DNA of 64,000 bases, taken from the NCBI GenBank assembly GCA_015179045.1, contig WHUZ01000008.1, forward strand, positions 992,001 to 1,056,000, written 5' to 3'. Both the position numbers and the translations under genes were made by a program. The notes below the pieces were generated by a model. It was not told the origin of the DNA. It did not search any database and saw only the letters and a list, made by a program, of their open reading frames with translations. Within the stretch, counting starts at the first letter, position 1; every line of letters begins with the position of its first letter. Of this stretch, positions 10,422 through 23,772 are shown piece by piece. This stretch comes from Kalaharituber pfeilii (Eukaryota > Ascomycota > Pezizomycetes > Pezizales > Pezizaceae).

Positions 10422-12748
10422 CTACGCGGGCTGTTTCTTGACTCCCCACAAGCCCCTCCTCTGTCCGGCTGCTCGGGCGCGTTGAGTGCCCAACTTGACA
10501 CTGTCAAGTGCCACAGAATATTTGATCACCCCAAACAATAGAATCAACGTAATAAGGATAGCAACGCCAGACGACCCCCAGAAATGTGCCTCTCTCCATC
10601 TGTCCTTCATCCCAACAATCTCCATTGAGAAAAATCCTGTGAGCAAAGTCAATGGCAAAAATACTATTGTTGCTCCAGCGAACAGAATTGCGACCCTAGT
10701 CAACTTCTCTACAACTGACGTTTGCTTGAACGCAATAAGCTGAAAGGTCATGCTGACAAGCCCATCCTTCTCGTCAAGGCAGTCTTGCAGCTCCGCTAGG
10801 GCATATAGCTTGATGCGGTCCCGCAAACGCTCGAACCGGGCAACAGCATGAGAGGACAGAGGTACCCCTAGAATCTTCGGATCGCCCATGATGGAACTAT
10901 CTGGTGAATCCGAATCCTTCTTGGTGGAAAGTGGCTTCAAGGCATCACCACCAAGGACAACTATTTTTCCCCCACTTTTTGCCATGCTCAAAGAATTTTC
11001 CTGGCGATATAGTATTCTGTCTATGATGAGTTCGTATGTCTCGTACATGCGCTTCAATGTTGCTAGCTGACGCGCAAGATGGAGGAGTGCATCCACATGT
11101 TTGAGCTCAGGGTTACGCATGAGATCCGCCCTCTGCTTGGGAGGAAAATGAGCAAACTGCAAAACTGTTGAGAGGGCATCACGGAAATATCATACCAATT
11201 TTCTCAACTTTCTCGTATAAGGATGCTGTCTTTCAATGGCCAAACTCCACGAACTATACCAATCATCAAATAAATAGTAGAATAGCAAGCTTGGCTCGCT
11301 GGCCTGAAGTCCTCCAGCCTCCCCTCTCCTAAACGGCAGCTCATCCAACGACCCTAGCCCCTTCGATTTCTCCAGGTTGACCCTACGAAGTGCAGCTGGT
11401 GCTCTTGACAAAGAACGAAATATAGTCAGGAGGTTCCTTCGAACGTCAACTATTTGGGCAACATAGTCCAGTGAAGATGGCGAAGTTCGATGTGAATGAG
11501 GCTCATGAAGGGAGATGACGGTACCATCGTCGCAGAGAATTAGCCATGTCCAAAGGCGCCGACCTTCAGGATAGTTATCGCTTGTCGTTGGGTTCGTTTC
11601 ATAGTCAGCAAATGGAAGCTTCTCTTCAGTGTTTTCAGTTGGAGAACCAGATCCGAACCAACTTCGAGAGCTTCCCTTCGAATGATAGCTATCATTATCC
11701 CCAGAGTAACCGTTTACACCTTGATCATGTGGGGTCGGGAAATTGTGGAGTGAATTATACCCAATACAAAGAACTGTGTAGAGATGTGTTTAGTATGTTA
11801 CTCAGTTTGAACTGAACAAATACTCACATCTACCTCCCCACTCAACTGCATGCCAGTGCCACACTTTAGCAACAAGGGTCATATAGCTTGTATCTAAATT
11901 GCGCGGTGGCCGAATCTCCGTTGTTATGGGTGCAAGGCTAATGTCCCACGCGGATGCACCATCAGAGATCCTCGAGATATCCTCGAGTGTGATCATTTCC
12001 ATACTCTTTCGCGCATATGCTAACTTCTCTGCTACTCTCTCGCCCGCACGGCGCAATCTAGAGTGATGTGCGGGTGGTTGTGCATTGATGGAGTCTGGGG
12101 GCTGGGAGAGCAGGAGGGAGATGTGTCGAGGTGACAGTCCATATCTCTTTCCTATTGTTTCGACGAGGGCAGGTTGGCGATGAGGAGCGAAAATACATCT
12201 GAGGCCCCGATCCAATTAACAGACGCTCCCCTTTTTCCGTGGGCAACTGTGCCAACGTACATCCATCGTGTTCGCAGCTCTTTTGGCCTCTTCACGCTTG
12301 AATTAGCTCTTGTAATATAAGTAAGAAAACCAAGGATAATTACCCCTCCACCATCAACTGGTCCCAAGAATCCATCAATGTCATCCTCTTCCGTTAGCCC
12401 AATGTTCACCGCTACATAAGAACCGGCATTCCCAAAGTCGACCACAAAGTTATGGGTATGAGGGCTCAGCACGGCATCTTCAGCTGCGGTGTAATAAATG
12501 TCGGTATCAAGGTCTCCAAACCTTTCCTGCAGCGAAGGCGAGAGAGTCTGGTAGTAAGGGTGTAGCTGTTGCTGTGAATCGTTCAACGAGCTTGAGCCTG
12601 GACGGTGGCCGTGCCCGGACTGTATATTCCTTGAGTTAGCTTGTCCACATCAGCCAAGTGAGCTCCGCAGCGCCGGGACTCGCAAGAGATGGCGTTGACC
12701 CACGATATCGAGCGGCGACAGGCGATCACCGAATCTGCTGGAGCCCAT
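10422..12748 (-). CDS. CorA-like divalent cation transporter family protein (fungal, variant pore motif)
   Basis: Five exons on the minus strand join in frame to about 695 aa: 12748-12704, 12619-12261, 12198-11828, 11773-11196, 11156-10422. Introns are 84, 62, 54 and 39 bp, all GT...AG; the first has a GCTAAC branch site and the third TACTAAAC. The first exon (MGSSRFGDRLSPLDI) supplies the only usable ATG. Residues about 120-150 (ICIFAPHRQPALVETIGKRY, then GLSPRHISLLLS) match the start of the soluble funnel domain of fungal CorA-like proteins. The C-terminal exon carries the long helix and two membrane segments (about VAILFAGATIVFLPLTLLTGFF and SGVAILITLILLFGVIKYSV). The usual GMN signature after the first segment is replaced by FFSMEIVG, so metal selectivity cannot be assumed. 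It probably sits in the plasma or organelle membrane. Confidence 0.8.
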
Positions 12749-15628
12749 GCGCGCTCGTGTGATTTAGTGGTGACTGACTCGGCGAGATTATGGTATCGTA
12801 GCAAGGCAAACTAGCTGGGGGGAGCAGTCTCTGATGCACAAACGCTACGGGTGCTCAACAAGCTTAATACTTGAGTTCTACGCGGCAAGCAGAGCGCAGA
12901 CTGAGGACAAGCTGCGCGGGTGAGTGGCTCAGCTGCCCACTTTAGCTCTGTCGGTGCCGGGTCTAGGCTTGAGGTGCGATCTCGAGTCATTCCCGTGTAG
13001 GCTCCGAGGGCTGGCCAGTTAAGTGGAGGGTTCTGACCTGAAACGAGGCGCTGCCTACATCATGCGACCCGTAAATGACGCCACGTGATGCGAGTTTCTT
13101 GAAGGAACGCCCCGTCGTTTGGTTTGCACTGCTCTCGTACCCAGTTTATCATACAGGGACGGACTGCCAAGTCGAATATTTTATTCTGCAACCGTCTGCT
13201 AGGTTTGCACGGGAGGGGCGGGGCACTTCAAGGGAACCTCGAGAAGCGGGGGAATCATGCTGGGCGGGTGCTGACAAGCGGGTGCCTTGGTGTGATATCA
13301 ATCACTTGGACTGTTCTTTCACCTTTGGCTTCATCTGTGAAGCAGGTACAGCGAAGCCCTTGCAGATGCGCAGGTCGACAGGGGCTTTGGAAAGTTAACG
13401 TGCTATCGCTTTGCGGAGTAGCTGTTGTATGATAAGCGCAGGTACAATGCAGGGACGTGGAACTCTACTTCCTAGCACAAGCTTGAGATGCAGTAGACGT
13501 GGAGTACACATGTTCCAGCTTCACCCTTTCCATGACAGCAGCAATGTGCCGCTGCTGAGGATTCCAGCTCACTGCAAGACTGTATATTGAGCAGCTATAA
13601 GCATTGCCATTACCAGCCACCTCCGCCAGCGCAATCACAGTGCATACAGTTAGCAGCGGCATCTTACCCTCACATTTTAGAACCGCGGCCTCGAAGTATT
13701 TCTTAATATTTTAGTTACATATGATATACTTCTACGAGATTTACTTCCGCTTCGCCTGCTTAGTCTGGTTGCAAAACTCTTTTAAGGGGCTATGCAACTA
13801 GATTACTCGTACTAGCTATACAAGTGTATGCATAGCTCGTACTCAAGCATGTACTCGAGTACAGTATTCATAAGTAGCACTGATCATTTAGCTGCTTAGC
13901 CATCGTCGTGACAACCAGGGGACTACAAGCTAGCATATTGCATTTTTGTTCTTGTCATTAATCTAGCTTTTGCGCTTGTCCAGATAGACAAGTTCACCGG
14001 TGCATACTGATTGGCCCAGACACGTTGCTGCATCAACCAGGCTATTGCTGCATTAACGTTTATCTGTCCTCTTCCGGCAATGAGTTGGATCACTGGCAGT
14101 TTCGCGATTGTTTATCCTGACATCGTCATAGGTTTCAAGATATACCTCGTAGCATATATGAGTAACACTGTCACAGTGTGTATAATATGTATGTAGTGCT
14201 CGGAGGTCAAGCAGCTATAATTACTGCTGCTCGTGTTTCGCTCATTGCGGATTTCGTTGATCTGGTACACTTGTTCTTTTCGCCCGATGGGTGAGCAACG
14301 CAGTGATCTGTCAAGTCTCGCGACGGGCCGGGGCGAGCTACACTGAGCTGCCCGCTTGAGTTGAAGTCTGCACTCTACAAGGGCACTTTGCTTGCCCCAA
14401 GGTTGCCCAAGTCAGCAGCTGGTTGTGATTGCCCAAGAAAAAGTACTCTACAGTACTACTACTGCACTTTTGATGGTTCCATGCCAACTTGTTTTCCACT
14501 AAGGGATCGTTTCTTTCAGGTTACGTGTAGGCTGGTTGTTGTGTAGGATGATGCCGTATTGCCCCCCTTCAATGGTGCCACTTCGAAGGACAGGTTCCAG
14601 GGCGCGGGAGTCAACGCACCGAACGCAGCGACAACCTAGCTGGGGCGGCCCTGAGCTCATCACAGTAACCCGTGTTTTGCCATCGTGTTCTCTTTGATGA
14701 GATACGAAGAGGTGTCCTTTGCGCAGCCCGGCAAGATGGCGAGAGTATGAGTACCGTACTGCACTGGCTGCGGCCGGGGAGGCGTGTGGATAGAGCTGGA
14801 GCACGATGAGCGGAAACGGTATATAAACCAATCCGCACGCCGCTTGCCACTGTATCCTGTCACCATCCCCTCGCCGTTATCTCCTGCCTCCTTGTGCTGC
14901 CCTGCTTGCGCGATAGATCCAGCGTTCCTCTGTGCAGTGCTACCAGCACCATCGCATCGACCCGCCATTCGCAGCTGCTGCTACAGTAAGCGACCAAGAC
15001 ATTGACTAGCCGCCTAATTTACCTCGCAGCCCTAAATCTACAAGCAATTCTGTTCTCTTCTCTTTCTCTCCTCACACAACCTCGACCTAAGACCAAGTCA
15101 TCCCATCACCCTTATTTCCAGAAGCCTTCTCTCCCACCCTCCCCCCCCCCCCCCCACCCTTCCCCCCCCCCCCCGAAAAACCCCGGCGTCCGTACCTTCA
15201 TACTCGCTTTTATTTTTTCCTTTTTGCTCCTTCATACGAAGCCTTGCAGCGTCGACGGAAGATACCACTTCTTGATCTCGTGAGTTCAGTCCCGAGCTCT
15301 GTCAACCTACTGTCTTTCATTTCTCTCCCGTCCATGCTACAGAGGGTCAAGACTCGGACCATTGTCTTATCCCACGCTCTGCTGACAAGCTTCTTGAGCT
15401 CTGTGGCTTGATCCATCCCCCCCCCCCTCCCCCGTGACCTTCCGCCTAACGGGAATTCTACATCCGGTCGTGCCTTCTTTTGACCACGTTCACAACCCTT
15501 ATTGTCCTTTTTGTTTTCTAATTCAACCAAACTGCCAACGTTCCCAAAACTAATACCTCGCCTCACGCTCAACAGACATACAAGACATTCAATCTTAGCA
15601 TATACTAAACGCTGTTTAATTCATCAAA
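12749..15628. other. Long intergenic region upstream of ARF1
   Basis: No supported gene. The section 15128-15176 holds long C runs and the following DNA to 15628 is pyrimidine-rich, as is typical of a fungal housekeeping promoter and leader. A TATA-like tatataaacc lies at about 14819, some 800 bp before the ARF1 ATG, so a spliced 5' UTR is possible. Confidence 0.5.
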
Positions 15629-16596
<968 letters not shown>

Positions 16597-17124
16597 ATTT
16601 CTTGATCACCCCCTTTTTGCTATATATTTGGCCCGACCCCTCACCATCTGCACTAAGCCAGGAGAGATTGATGTGTAATGCTTTTCCTAGTATATTCCTC
16701 AATTCAATTTAACCTTTGCCGACAAACGCGACTCTTTAGTTCAGGTGTTGAGATGCTTTTTTGTTCTTGTGTAGTGTTTACTGTAGGTGCTGTGTCATGT
16801 GTATCTTGTTTGTTGTGTTACTGCAGCGAAGTAATGGAATTAAGAATGACTTATGGAACATTATATCGGTCCCTGCCCTCTTTCATGTTTTGCAAATGAT
16901 GTCTAAATGCGTGGAGTGTTTCCTAACAGACGCTATTGTATATTTGGGATAGCCCAGATCATGGGAGTGGTGAATCTCGTAGGTGTGGTTATATAAGGCA
17001 TTTTTTTTGAAATAATTGACTGTCCAATTACAACCTTTTACTTGGGATATATTGCTTAAACCGTCGAAACATATTCATAACACAGACCGTCTATTCCACC
17101 AGAATCAAACACTTGGCAAGGCCA
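16597..17124. other. Convergent 3' region of ARF1 and EMP24
   Basis: This 528-bp AT-rich spacer lies between two converging stop codons and should contain both 3' UTRs. No gene is seen. Confidence 0.6.
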
Positions 17125-17870
17125 TTACACAACTCTTTTGACCTCAAAAAATCTTCTGATCCACCATACTTGCCAGATAGCATTTCCTGTTACAAGCCCG
17201 AGCTGGAATATGCTCCACCACTTGACCCTTGAGTTCGTACTCTCGGCCGTGTTCCTGTGCACTCGCTCCCGCATCACAATGTACTCTTGCTCATCTTTAA
17301 CTTCACTCAGCAGCTCCGCTAGTTGTCTGATTTCGTGTTCCAACGGATCGCTTGGGGGCGATCCTGGAGGTGGCTCTGGAACGTAGACGATGCCATGGAC
17401 ATTGAACGAGACTTCTTTCGATGCCGCACTGGATAGGTCGTTTGAGAAGCAGTATACATATCTGCCATCTGTAGGTACTGTAAAGGTGTGAGATCCGGAG
17501 GAGACTTGTCGCTCGTTGACTTGAAGTGCGCCATTTGGATCTGTGACCTGCATATAGTGCTCTGCATGTTAGCACAGAAATCTCAGGGGGTCAATACAAT
17601 CAGAGGAAGCCCTAATGTGATAATAAGCGTGGATTGGAGAGGCAACAAGCTTCAAGCCGTGGAGCCATTTGGAAGTGTCCATACCCAAAAGTCGATATCC
17701 AAGTTGCCAGCGTGGCCGAATTCCCTGTCTCCCACCTGGAACGAAACGCTCATTTGGTCGCCCTTGTGGAGGTCCTCGTGGAAGCATTCTCTGGAATGCG
17801 GCTGCAGCTGGACGCCGTGCGCCAATACCACCGACACAGTGGCGGCGAGCAGGACGAAGATGGACTTCAT
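17125..17870 (-). CDS. EMP24: p24 family cargo receptor Emp24
   Basis: Two exons, 17870-17685 and 17547-17125, separated by a 137-bp intron (GTATGG...ATGCAG, with GCTAAC 28 bp before the end), give 202 aa, the usual length of the family. MKSIFVLLAATVSVVLAHGV is a cleavable signal peptide. The GOLD domain follows with two cysteines (SRECFHE and GRYVYCFSN) that form the family disulfide. A coiled-coil segment (about LEHEIRQLAELLSEVKDEQE) leads to one membrane helix (about SIFQLGLVTGNAIWQVW). The short cytosolic tail RRFFEVKRVV has the FF pair that binds COPII and a form typical of Emp24 rather than Erv25. The protein cycles between ER and Golgi to sort GPI-anchored and other cargo. It shares an intergenic promoter with the divergent gene at 18231. 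Confidence 0.93.
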
Positions 17871-18230
17871 CACAGTCGGGGGTGTGGAAGAGAAGCGGTA
17901 TGTGGCTCGACAAAAGTGGCAGCGATGGATTGTTTCGCGACGGACTTGACAGCAGAGGCGTTTGGGCGCATGGACACTCGAGCGCTCGTGAAAGCCGTTG
18001 ATGCCAGGTATAAGGTTCACTTTGGGGCTTAGCGCGGGTGGATGATGCCAACCCTGGCACACAGCTCCAATGAGCATGCGGCTCATGAGACAGCGCGCGA
18101 GGGCGGGGGGCTGCAGCCGTAGCTCTGCAACCCTGGAAGACGAGGGCGAAAGCTTGGGATCTCGGAGACGCGCACAGGATGGAGACAGGCACAAATACTT
18201 CATATATTTCTTCATTTCTTGCAGGTGTGT
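17871..18230. promoter_or_regulatory. Divergent promoter region between EMP24 and the PSI-like gene
   Basis: The two start codons (17870 on -, 18231 on +) are 360 bp apart and face away from each other, so both promoters must lie largely here unless longer 5' exons exist. No specific element is claimed. Confidence 0.4.
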
Positions 18231-18966
18231 ATGTCCACGGGAAGCAGCCGTCAGAGCTTGCGTCGAGTCCGATGCTTCCATACTTACGGCCCTCCAGACC
18301 TCGGCTTCGATGCATTGCCCGATGATGGGGTCTTCAAGAAGTGCTGGCGTCTAGCGACGTGCGACTCATGCCTCTACCCAACGGATCATTCCATTTCCTG
18401 CGGATGGTGTCCTTACGTATGTTCTCCGTCCTTCTTCCATTCTCGGATCCGGAAAACCGCTTATTGCAAGTCAGCAAACTTCTCAGCTTCTGAACCACTG
18501 CTAACACTCTTCACTCTCCCTACAGTCTGCGACTTGCATCCACTCCTCATCCCTTCTCTCACCCCTCCGCAACCCTAACATCTGCCCTCTCATCTCTGAG
18601 CGCTTCGAACTCCGCTCAGGAACACTAGGATGCGAGGTTTCGACTCAGGCGCTTCTATCGACAGTTACGTCTATCATAGCCATCCTCCTGGTTATAATGC
18701 TTCTCGCTGGACTGTATTCATTATGGAAGCGACGGCAGAGACGCAGGCAAGAGTGGTCACTATGGGAAAATGAAGATGACAGCATATGGGCGTGGCTAGG
18801 ACTGGATGAGATATTTGGTTCAAATGGATTGGGACAGGAGATATGGGGTAGATGGATTCGTGGGTGGTTGCTGTGGAGGCGAGAGCCTAACATCGTCAGA
18901 ATGCCGGGCGCATGGGATGACGGGGAGGCGGAGTATGAAGGGGAGAGAAGGTCACTGCTTCACTGA
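18231..18966 (+). CDS. PSI-like cysteine-rich single-pass membrane protein
   Basis: Two exons, 18231-18416 and 18526-18966, join in phase across a 109-bp intron (GTATGT...CTACAG, branch GCTAAC) to give 208 aa. Residues about 41-75 hold eight-cysteine-type spacing like a PSI (plexin-semaphorin-integrin) module: KKCWRLATCDSCL, CGWCPYSATCI, then NICPLI and TLGCEV. One membrane helix follows (about TVTSIIAILLVIMLLAGLYSLW) and a basic, tryptophan-rich cytosolic tail of about 80 residues. The exposed N-terminus has no clear signal peptide from this ATG, so an upstream exon is possible; a ttgcag acceptor-like sequence lies just before it. I know such small PSI-plus-TM proteins exist in ascomycetes but no function for them. 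It diverges from EMP24. Confidence 0.72.
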
Positions 18967-20010
18967 ATAGAAGAAACCTCTTTGGGTTAGTACTTCATGA
19001 CATCGTTGAGTATTTTTGGCTATGTATGCCGAAGCTTTGTAGATTGTTTTCTCAATGTCAAGCGCTCTCCTGTGTACTCTTTGAGTTGTTGCTACATCGT
19101 TGGTGCTTTCGTTCTGGATAGCTTTGGGTTGAAGGGCCTGTTATGATTATTGGAAAGAAGCAACCTTCTGTTGATTCTGGTTTCCCTATAATATGGATTA
19201 TACCTTAATTGCCATTTGGCTACCCGCGATAATTGTGTACTGGAAGTTTTATGTTTCCATTCAAAAAAAGCTTCCTGAAGAGCACGTGACACACATCGTC
19301 AAGGTTTGACGACTCTCACTGCAAAAGCGCTCCCCACATTTTTTTACATCTAAACTCAAGCTTTGTGATGACAGATGCACGACGCATCAGATAAGTGGCA
19401 TCCTACTCGTCAGTTCTGGGAGTCCAAGCTGCCCACAAAAGTTTCTTCCGGTGTGCAGAGTAGAAGTACATCGAGATTTTTTTCACATGCCTGCCAAGAA
19501 GTCAAACCCTGGCGGTCATGACCAGCCGATGCAGGCACCGAACGATTGGGATTGGTGATCAGACCATGAGTACTGGTTAATTCGGCGAGAAAGAGGAAAC
19601 AGAAAAAAAACAGAAAAACGAACAGGAATATGCAAAGTGATGATGTGCAGGTGGACAAGAAAATGAGACAGAGAACCCTTCAGTCTTGTTTTGGTTTGCT
19701 TTTACATGTTTTGTTTCGTTTTTTTTCCTTTTTTTTTGAGAAGTGTGGTACCTATCGTGAGCTTAATGACTTCTTCTCGCAGCATGTCACAAGCATGGTT
19801 AGGGAAGGCTGACACATAGTGGAAGAGAGGAACTCTGTTTAAGCGGGGCCGAGTGTACAGTAAGGATATTTTGCTGTTATGAAGGTGATAGTCTGAGCCC
19901 TTTCCACAAGTTCCTCTGGCATAACATCGTAGGCAAGACACATTACCTCAATAGGAAAAAACGATGAGAGGAGAATCGAGCAGACAAGAGGGGTGCAGTG
20001 GAATGGGGGT

Positions 20011-20050
20011 GGAGAGGGGTGGAGAGGGGTGGAGAGGGGTGGAGAGGGGT
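20011..20050. repeat. Tandem repeat, 10-bp unit GGAGAGGGGT, 4 copies
   Basis: Four perfect consecutive copies of GGAGAGGGGT are readable directly. It is a minisatellite-like tract without coding meaning. Confidence 0.85.
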
Positions 20051-20343
20051 ATGCGGGGGGTGGGGAGCGGAGAATTGGAGTGGTATACAAATATGTGTGG
20101 CGGTCACGCGAGCTGAGTTGATGCAAGGCGATGTGGGGTCTGACACCAAGTAGATGCGACGGATGGTTTTGTGTACTGACAGGTTGGTGCAGGAGCGGGT
20201 TGGTATCATATGTGGGATAGAAGCTGGATGCTGGTGTTTGTTTGTACAGACGGCCAACCTGAGGCATCAATAGGCGATTCCATCGTACCCAGTGTGGGGG
20301 GGGCGGGGGCGGGGGCGCGCAAAGATACGAGTGCATCATGCAT

Positions 20344-20385
20344 GCATGCCAGCCTCATGCCAGCCTCATGCCAGCCTCATGCCAG
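20344..20385. repeat. Tandem repeat, 11-bp unit ATGCCAGCCTC, nearly 4 copies
   Basis: Consecutive copies of ATGCCAGCCTC can be read, the last one cut short (ATGCCAG). Confidence 0.8.
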
Positions 20386-20977
20386 GGAATTTGTTTCTCG
20401 TATTCGACTTGCTGGGGCTGCGAGAACAGGAAGCGGGGCACACGAGTAAACGCACGCGACACTTTTCGAGTGGAGGCTTGGCATTAAACTAGTCGGTCTT
20501 GTTGCTTCGGTTTGGCGAGAGGGCCTGCGGAAAACCAGTCAGTTACTGGGCCTGTCCGCCAGCAATCAGGCTGCCCCCCCCGTCCCATCCCCATTCTCCA
20601 TCCCCATCCTCCATCCCCTCCCTTGTCCCCCAGTCCTCCCCCCCCTCATCGTCTTGCCGCGCCCTGCCCCCATCTGCAAGTCTCTCTGACCCCACCTTGA
20701 CGCCTCCTGTACTCCGTACAGCGAGCCTCGTACTGGCCCGCGTGCGTGTGTGCCTCAGTTTAATAACCCTCCCCAGTCCCCCGCCGGCCGTCCCTTCTCC
20801 GTCGTTTGTTCCCCGTCCTGCTACTCACGAGCCCCCCTCCCCCCGATCTCAAGTACGCCCTCCTACTTCAACTTGTGTTTGGCTCCTTAATTTGCTTAAT
20901 TGCAGGTTGTGCCTACTTCTCGCTTCTCAGTAGTTTCTATCATCCGTGTTGCATCTTATTTCTGAGTATATCTAGCA

Positions 20978-22586
20978 ATGGCATCCAGTAGCAGCAGCTC
21001 CTCAACGGCTCCGTCCTCATGCCCTCGGCAGCTGCAAGCAAAGATAAAATACATCCCGTTATCCTACAATCCACATAATTCCCACAGCTCTGCAACGCAT
21101 CTGATCTTGACGCTCTTCCCCGACTGGGAAGCAAAGGATCTGGCGTTTATGAGATTCACAGATGGGATCACCAATACTGTGCGTATCTCCGGGCTCCTCA
21201 ATTGTTTATTCACTCGCTTTCTCATTCGTCGCAAGAAAGGGCAGGTGATTGTGGAGAGAAATGCAGGATTATGCTAACAGGAGGAGGTTGTCGTGGGCAT
21301 GCGTGTGGTTATAGCTCCTCAAATGTGTTAATTCAACCAAAGACCAGGATAAGGATGCGGTACTACTGCGGGCGTATGGACGGGAGACTGGCATCTTGAT
21401 TGATCGCGAGCGTACGTTTAAGCCCATTTTGATGTGCTGATCGTTCTCCCAATTTCGAGTGCGTTGCTTGCTAACGAAGCACTAATAGGCGAATGCTCAA
21501 ACCACGCTCTCCTATCCTCATATGGTCTCGCACCTCCGCTCCTGGCACGTTTCAACAATGGCCTTCTGTATAGATACGTTGCTGGCAAGGTTTGCAGCGT
21601 CAAAGACCTCTCCAACCCCGACATCTTTCTTGCCATCGCCGACCGACTCGGAGAATGGCACGGCGTCCTCCCTGTCAACACTATACAGCCCCCAGTTCAA
21701 CTCTCTGTCACCGATCCTCTCGCCCTGCGGCACTCATCGGAAAGCTCCCTCTGGGGTGTAATGCAGAAGTGGACCGACGCATTGCCGAGCAACACCCATG
21801 CCGAAGCAGCTCGGAAGCAAGAGCTACTGAACGAATTGAGATTTTTGAGGGAGAGCGGATTAAAGGGTAAGGATGGCGGCGTGGGATTGGTGTTTGGACA
21901 CTGTGATTTGTTGAATGGGAATGTGATTATTCTGCCGGAGGGAGCGCAGGAAGGGGAAGATTTGTTGCTGCAAGGGACAGGGCTGGCTAGATCGATTGGG
22001 GCATCGAGTAAGAGGGTGCATTTTATTGATTATGAGTATGTGACCTCCCTTTCTTTTTTGAGGGCGCATTGGATGTTACCTTCAGATGCTAATATGAATC
22101 TAGATATGCAACTCCCTGCGAGCGAGCCTTCGACATTGCAAACCACTTTGCCGAATGGGGCGGATTTGACTGTGACTATACTCTTCTCCCCACCCGCTCC
22201 ATCCGGCGCCAATTCATTCGAACCTACCTCCAATCCTACCACGCTCATACTCAGCACCCCCACGCTGCCGTATCAGATGAGGAAATCGAGGCTCTTTTGG
22301 CAGAGGTTGATGCGTTTAGGGGTATTCCTGGGTTTTATTGGTGCGTTCACATTCCCAATCGGGATTGATTCCAAATTTTAGATAGAACTGTGCTGATTTG
22401 GAGTTGGGAGTTAGGGGAATATGGGCGCTCATCCAGGACACAATCAGCCAGATCGACTTTGATTATGCGGCGTACGCAGAAGTTAGGTTAGGCGAGTACT
22501 GGGCGTGGAAGAAGGCCTTTGTTGCTGGAGGGCAGAAGGAGAAAAAGAACGAGCATTTAAGAGAGAAGAAGTGGGCAGAGGAGTAG
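20978..22586 (+). CDS. EKI1: Ethanolamine kinase
   Basis: Five exons (20978-21178, 21315-21411, 21489-22035, 22104-22340, 22415-22586) join in frame to 417 aa. Introns are 136, 77, 68 and 74 bp, with GTGCGT, GTACGT, GTATGT and GTGCGT donors; the second has a GCTAAC branch. The protein phosphorylates ethanolamine with ATP, the first step of the CDP-ethanolamine route to phosphatidylethanolamine, in the cytosol. Key pieces: FTDGITNTLLK, AVLLRAYGRETGILIDRE, HALLSSYGLAPPLLARFNNG, the catalytic-loop block FGHCDLLNGNVI (Brenner-type H-x-D...N), HFIDYEYATPCERAFDIANH with the metal-binding Asp, and EVDAFRGIPGFYWGIWALIQ. The HCD rather than HND catalytic triplet and the ending with GLAPPLLARF favour ethanolamine over choline kinase. 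An insertion rich in S/T and Q precedes the core. Confidence 0.92.
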
Positions 22587-23772
22587 AAGGCCGATGCGTA
22601 CTACTGACTCTCTATGTAACTCCAGGTGTATTGATTTATCTTATTTGTCCGCTTTTGCAAAGTTGTCAATGTGTGTCCTGCGATGTCTTTCTGCTTGTTA
22701 CTAAAATACCCATATAGTGCTTTTTCAACATGCACAAATTATTAAGTTCTGTTTTTGCTGGTTAGCGTTTGTCATGGATGTACTTCACAAAGTTTGGACC
22801 GGGTGAATTTGAAGGGATTCTCGTAATGGGGCTTAGTCTATTTGGGCACGGGAAGAAGATGATTATTGGGACAATTGAATATGCCAAAGGGCGGAGGGAC
22901 ATGTGGTAGGAATGTGCCGAGGGCGTTCACACCTCATGTATGCTCTGTTGTTTGAATTTTCCATTCTATTGATGCAGGTTATTTATCTTTTCATTATATA
23001 TTTCTCTATTTAGGAGGGGCGGGGAGGGGGGCGTATATGGGTCTGTTTTCAACAACGACGAGGAGTTACGATACTTTTGTTCGTACGGTTCTTTCCCTTT
23101 GCATCGTATCTTGCGTTTTCTTTCCTATTTTGTCGTGAACTCTGTCTGCGTTCAGCGATGTTATTTAATATGTCCTTTTTTTGTATTTAGTTGTTTGTGA
23201 ATGTATAGCGTGGCTTTCTTATTACTCTTTTTCGTTCAACCAGTATTCGAATTGTTCGGTAGTTTGGTCTCATGTAGTACGTAGTAAAGTACAGTCTGAA
23301 TAGCATTGAGGTTACTGTTTGAAGGTTTCGAGAACTCAAGGATTCCCGCGGGTTGCAAGTAATTTTTTACTTTGAGTTAAATGTGTATTAATTCACAGTT
23401 GGCTCTCAAGAATATCCCCCCCTCCCCCACCTCACGGATTAGCAGCGCCCTATGTTACCCTGAAATTGAACATTAGACAATACAACTGATGGCTAGAGTA
23501 ATTATGAGTACTATGTTGTAGATACAGTGAATTCAATTACCTCTAGGTTGATACAAAAGTTCCAACAATCGTAATTTGATTAGAGTATTAAGGAGTTTTG
23601 TTGGAGTTTCATTTGAGGATAGGTAATGCCCGAACCGGAGGCTTTGACACCAAGGAGAGTAGAAGGATAATCAACGAGAGATTTTGCAGGTTAGTATCAA
23701 GCGTAGAGAAAGAGCATATTTCAGTCTAGGTACGCTACCCCATGTAATACGTATCTTACATACCCCTCCCTT
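22587..23772. other. Convergent intergenic region, no gene seen
   Basis: AT- and T-rich sequence between two converging genes. No frame above noise and no repeat family recognised. Confidence 0.6.

Larger units (their letters stand above)
18967..20977. other. Intergenic with low-complexity DNA, no gene seen
   Basis: Two short tandem repeats lie here (20011-20050 and 20344-20385). The last 400 bp before 20978 is pyrimidine-rich and is the likely promoter and leader of the ethanolamine kinase gene. Long frames on the minus strand at 19839-20339 are proline/histidine translations of the repeat and are not credible. Confidence 0.55.

Noticed and set aside
17569..18315. 248-codon minus-strand frame across EMP24 exon 1 and the divergent promoter
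   Set aside because: EMP24 exon 1 and the PSI-like gene account for the region in other frames with proper splice sites.
19839..20339. 166-codon minus-strand frame rich in Pro and His
   Set aside because: It is a translation of the GGAGAGGGGT tandem repeat and neighbouring G-rich DNA.
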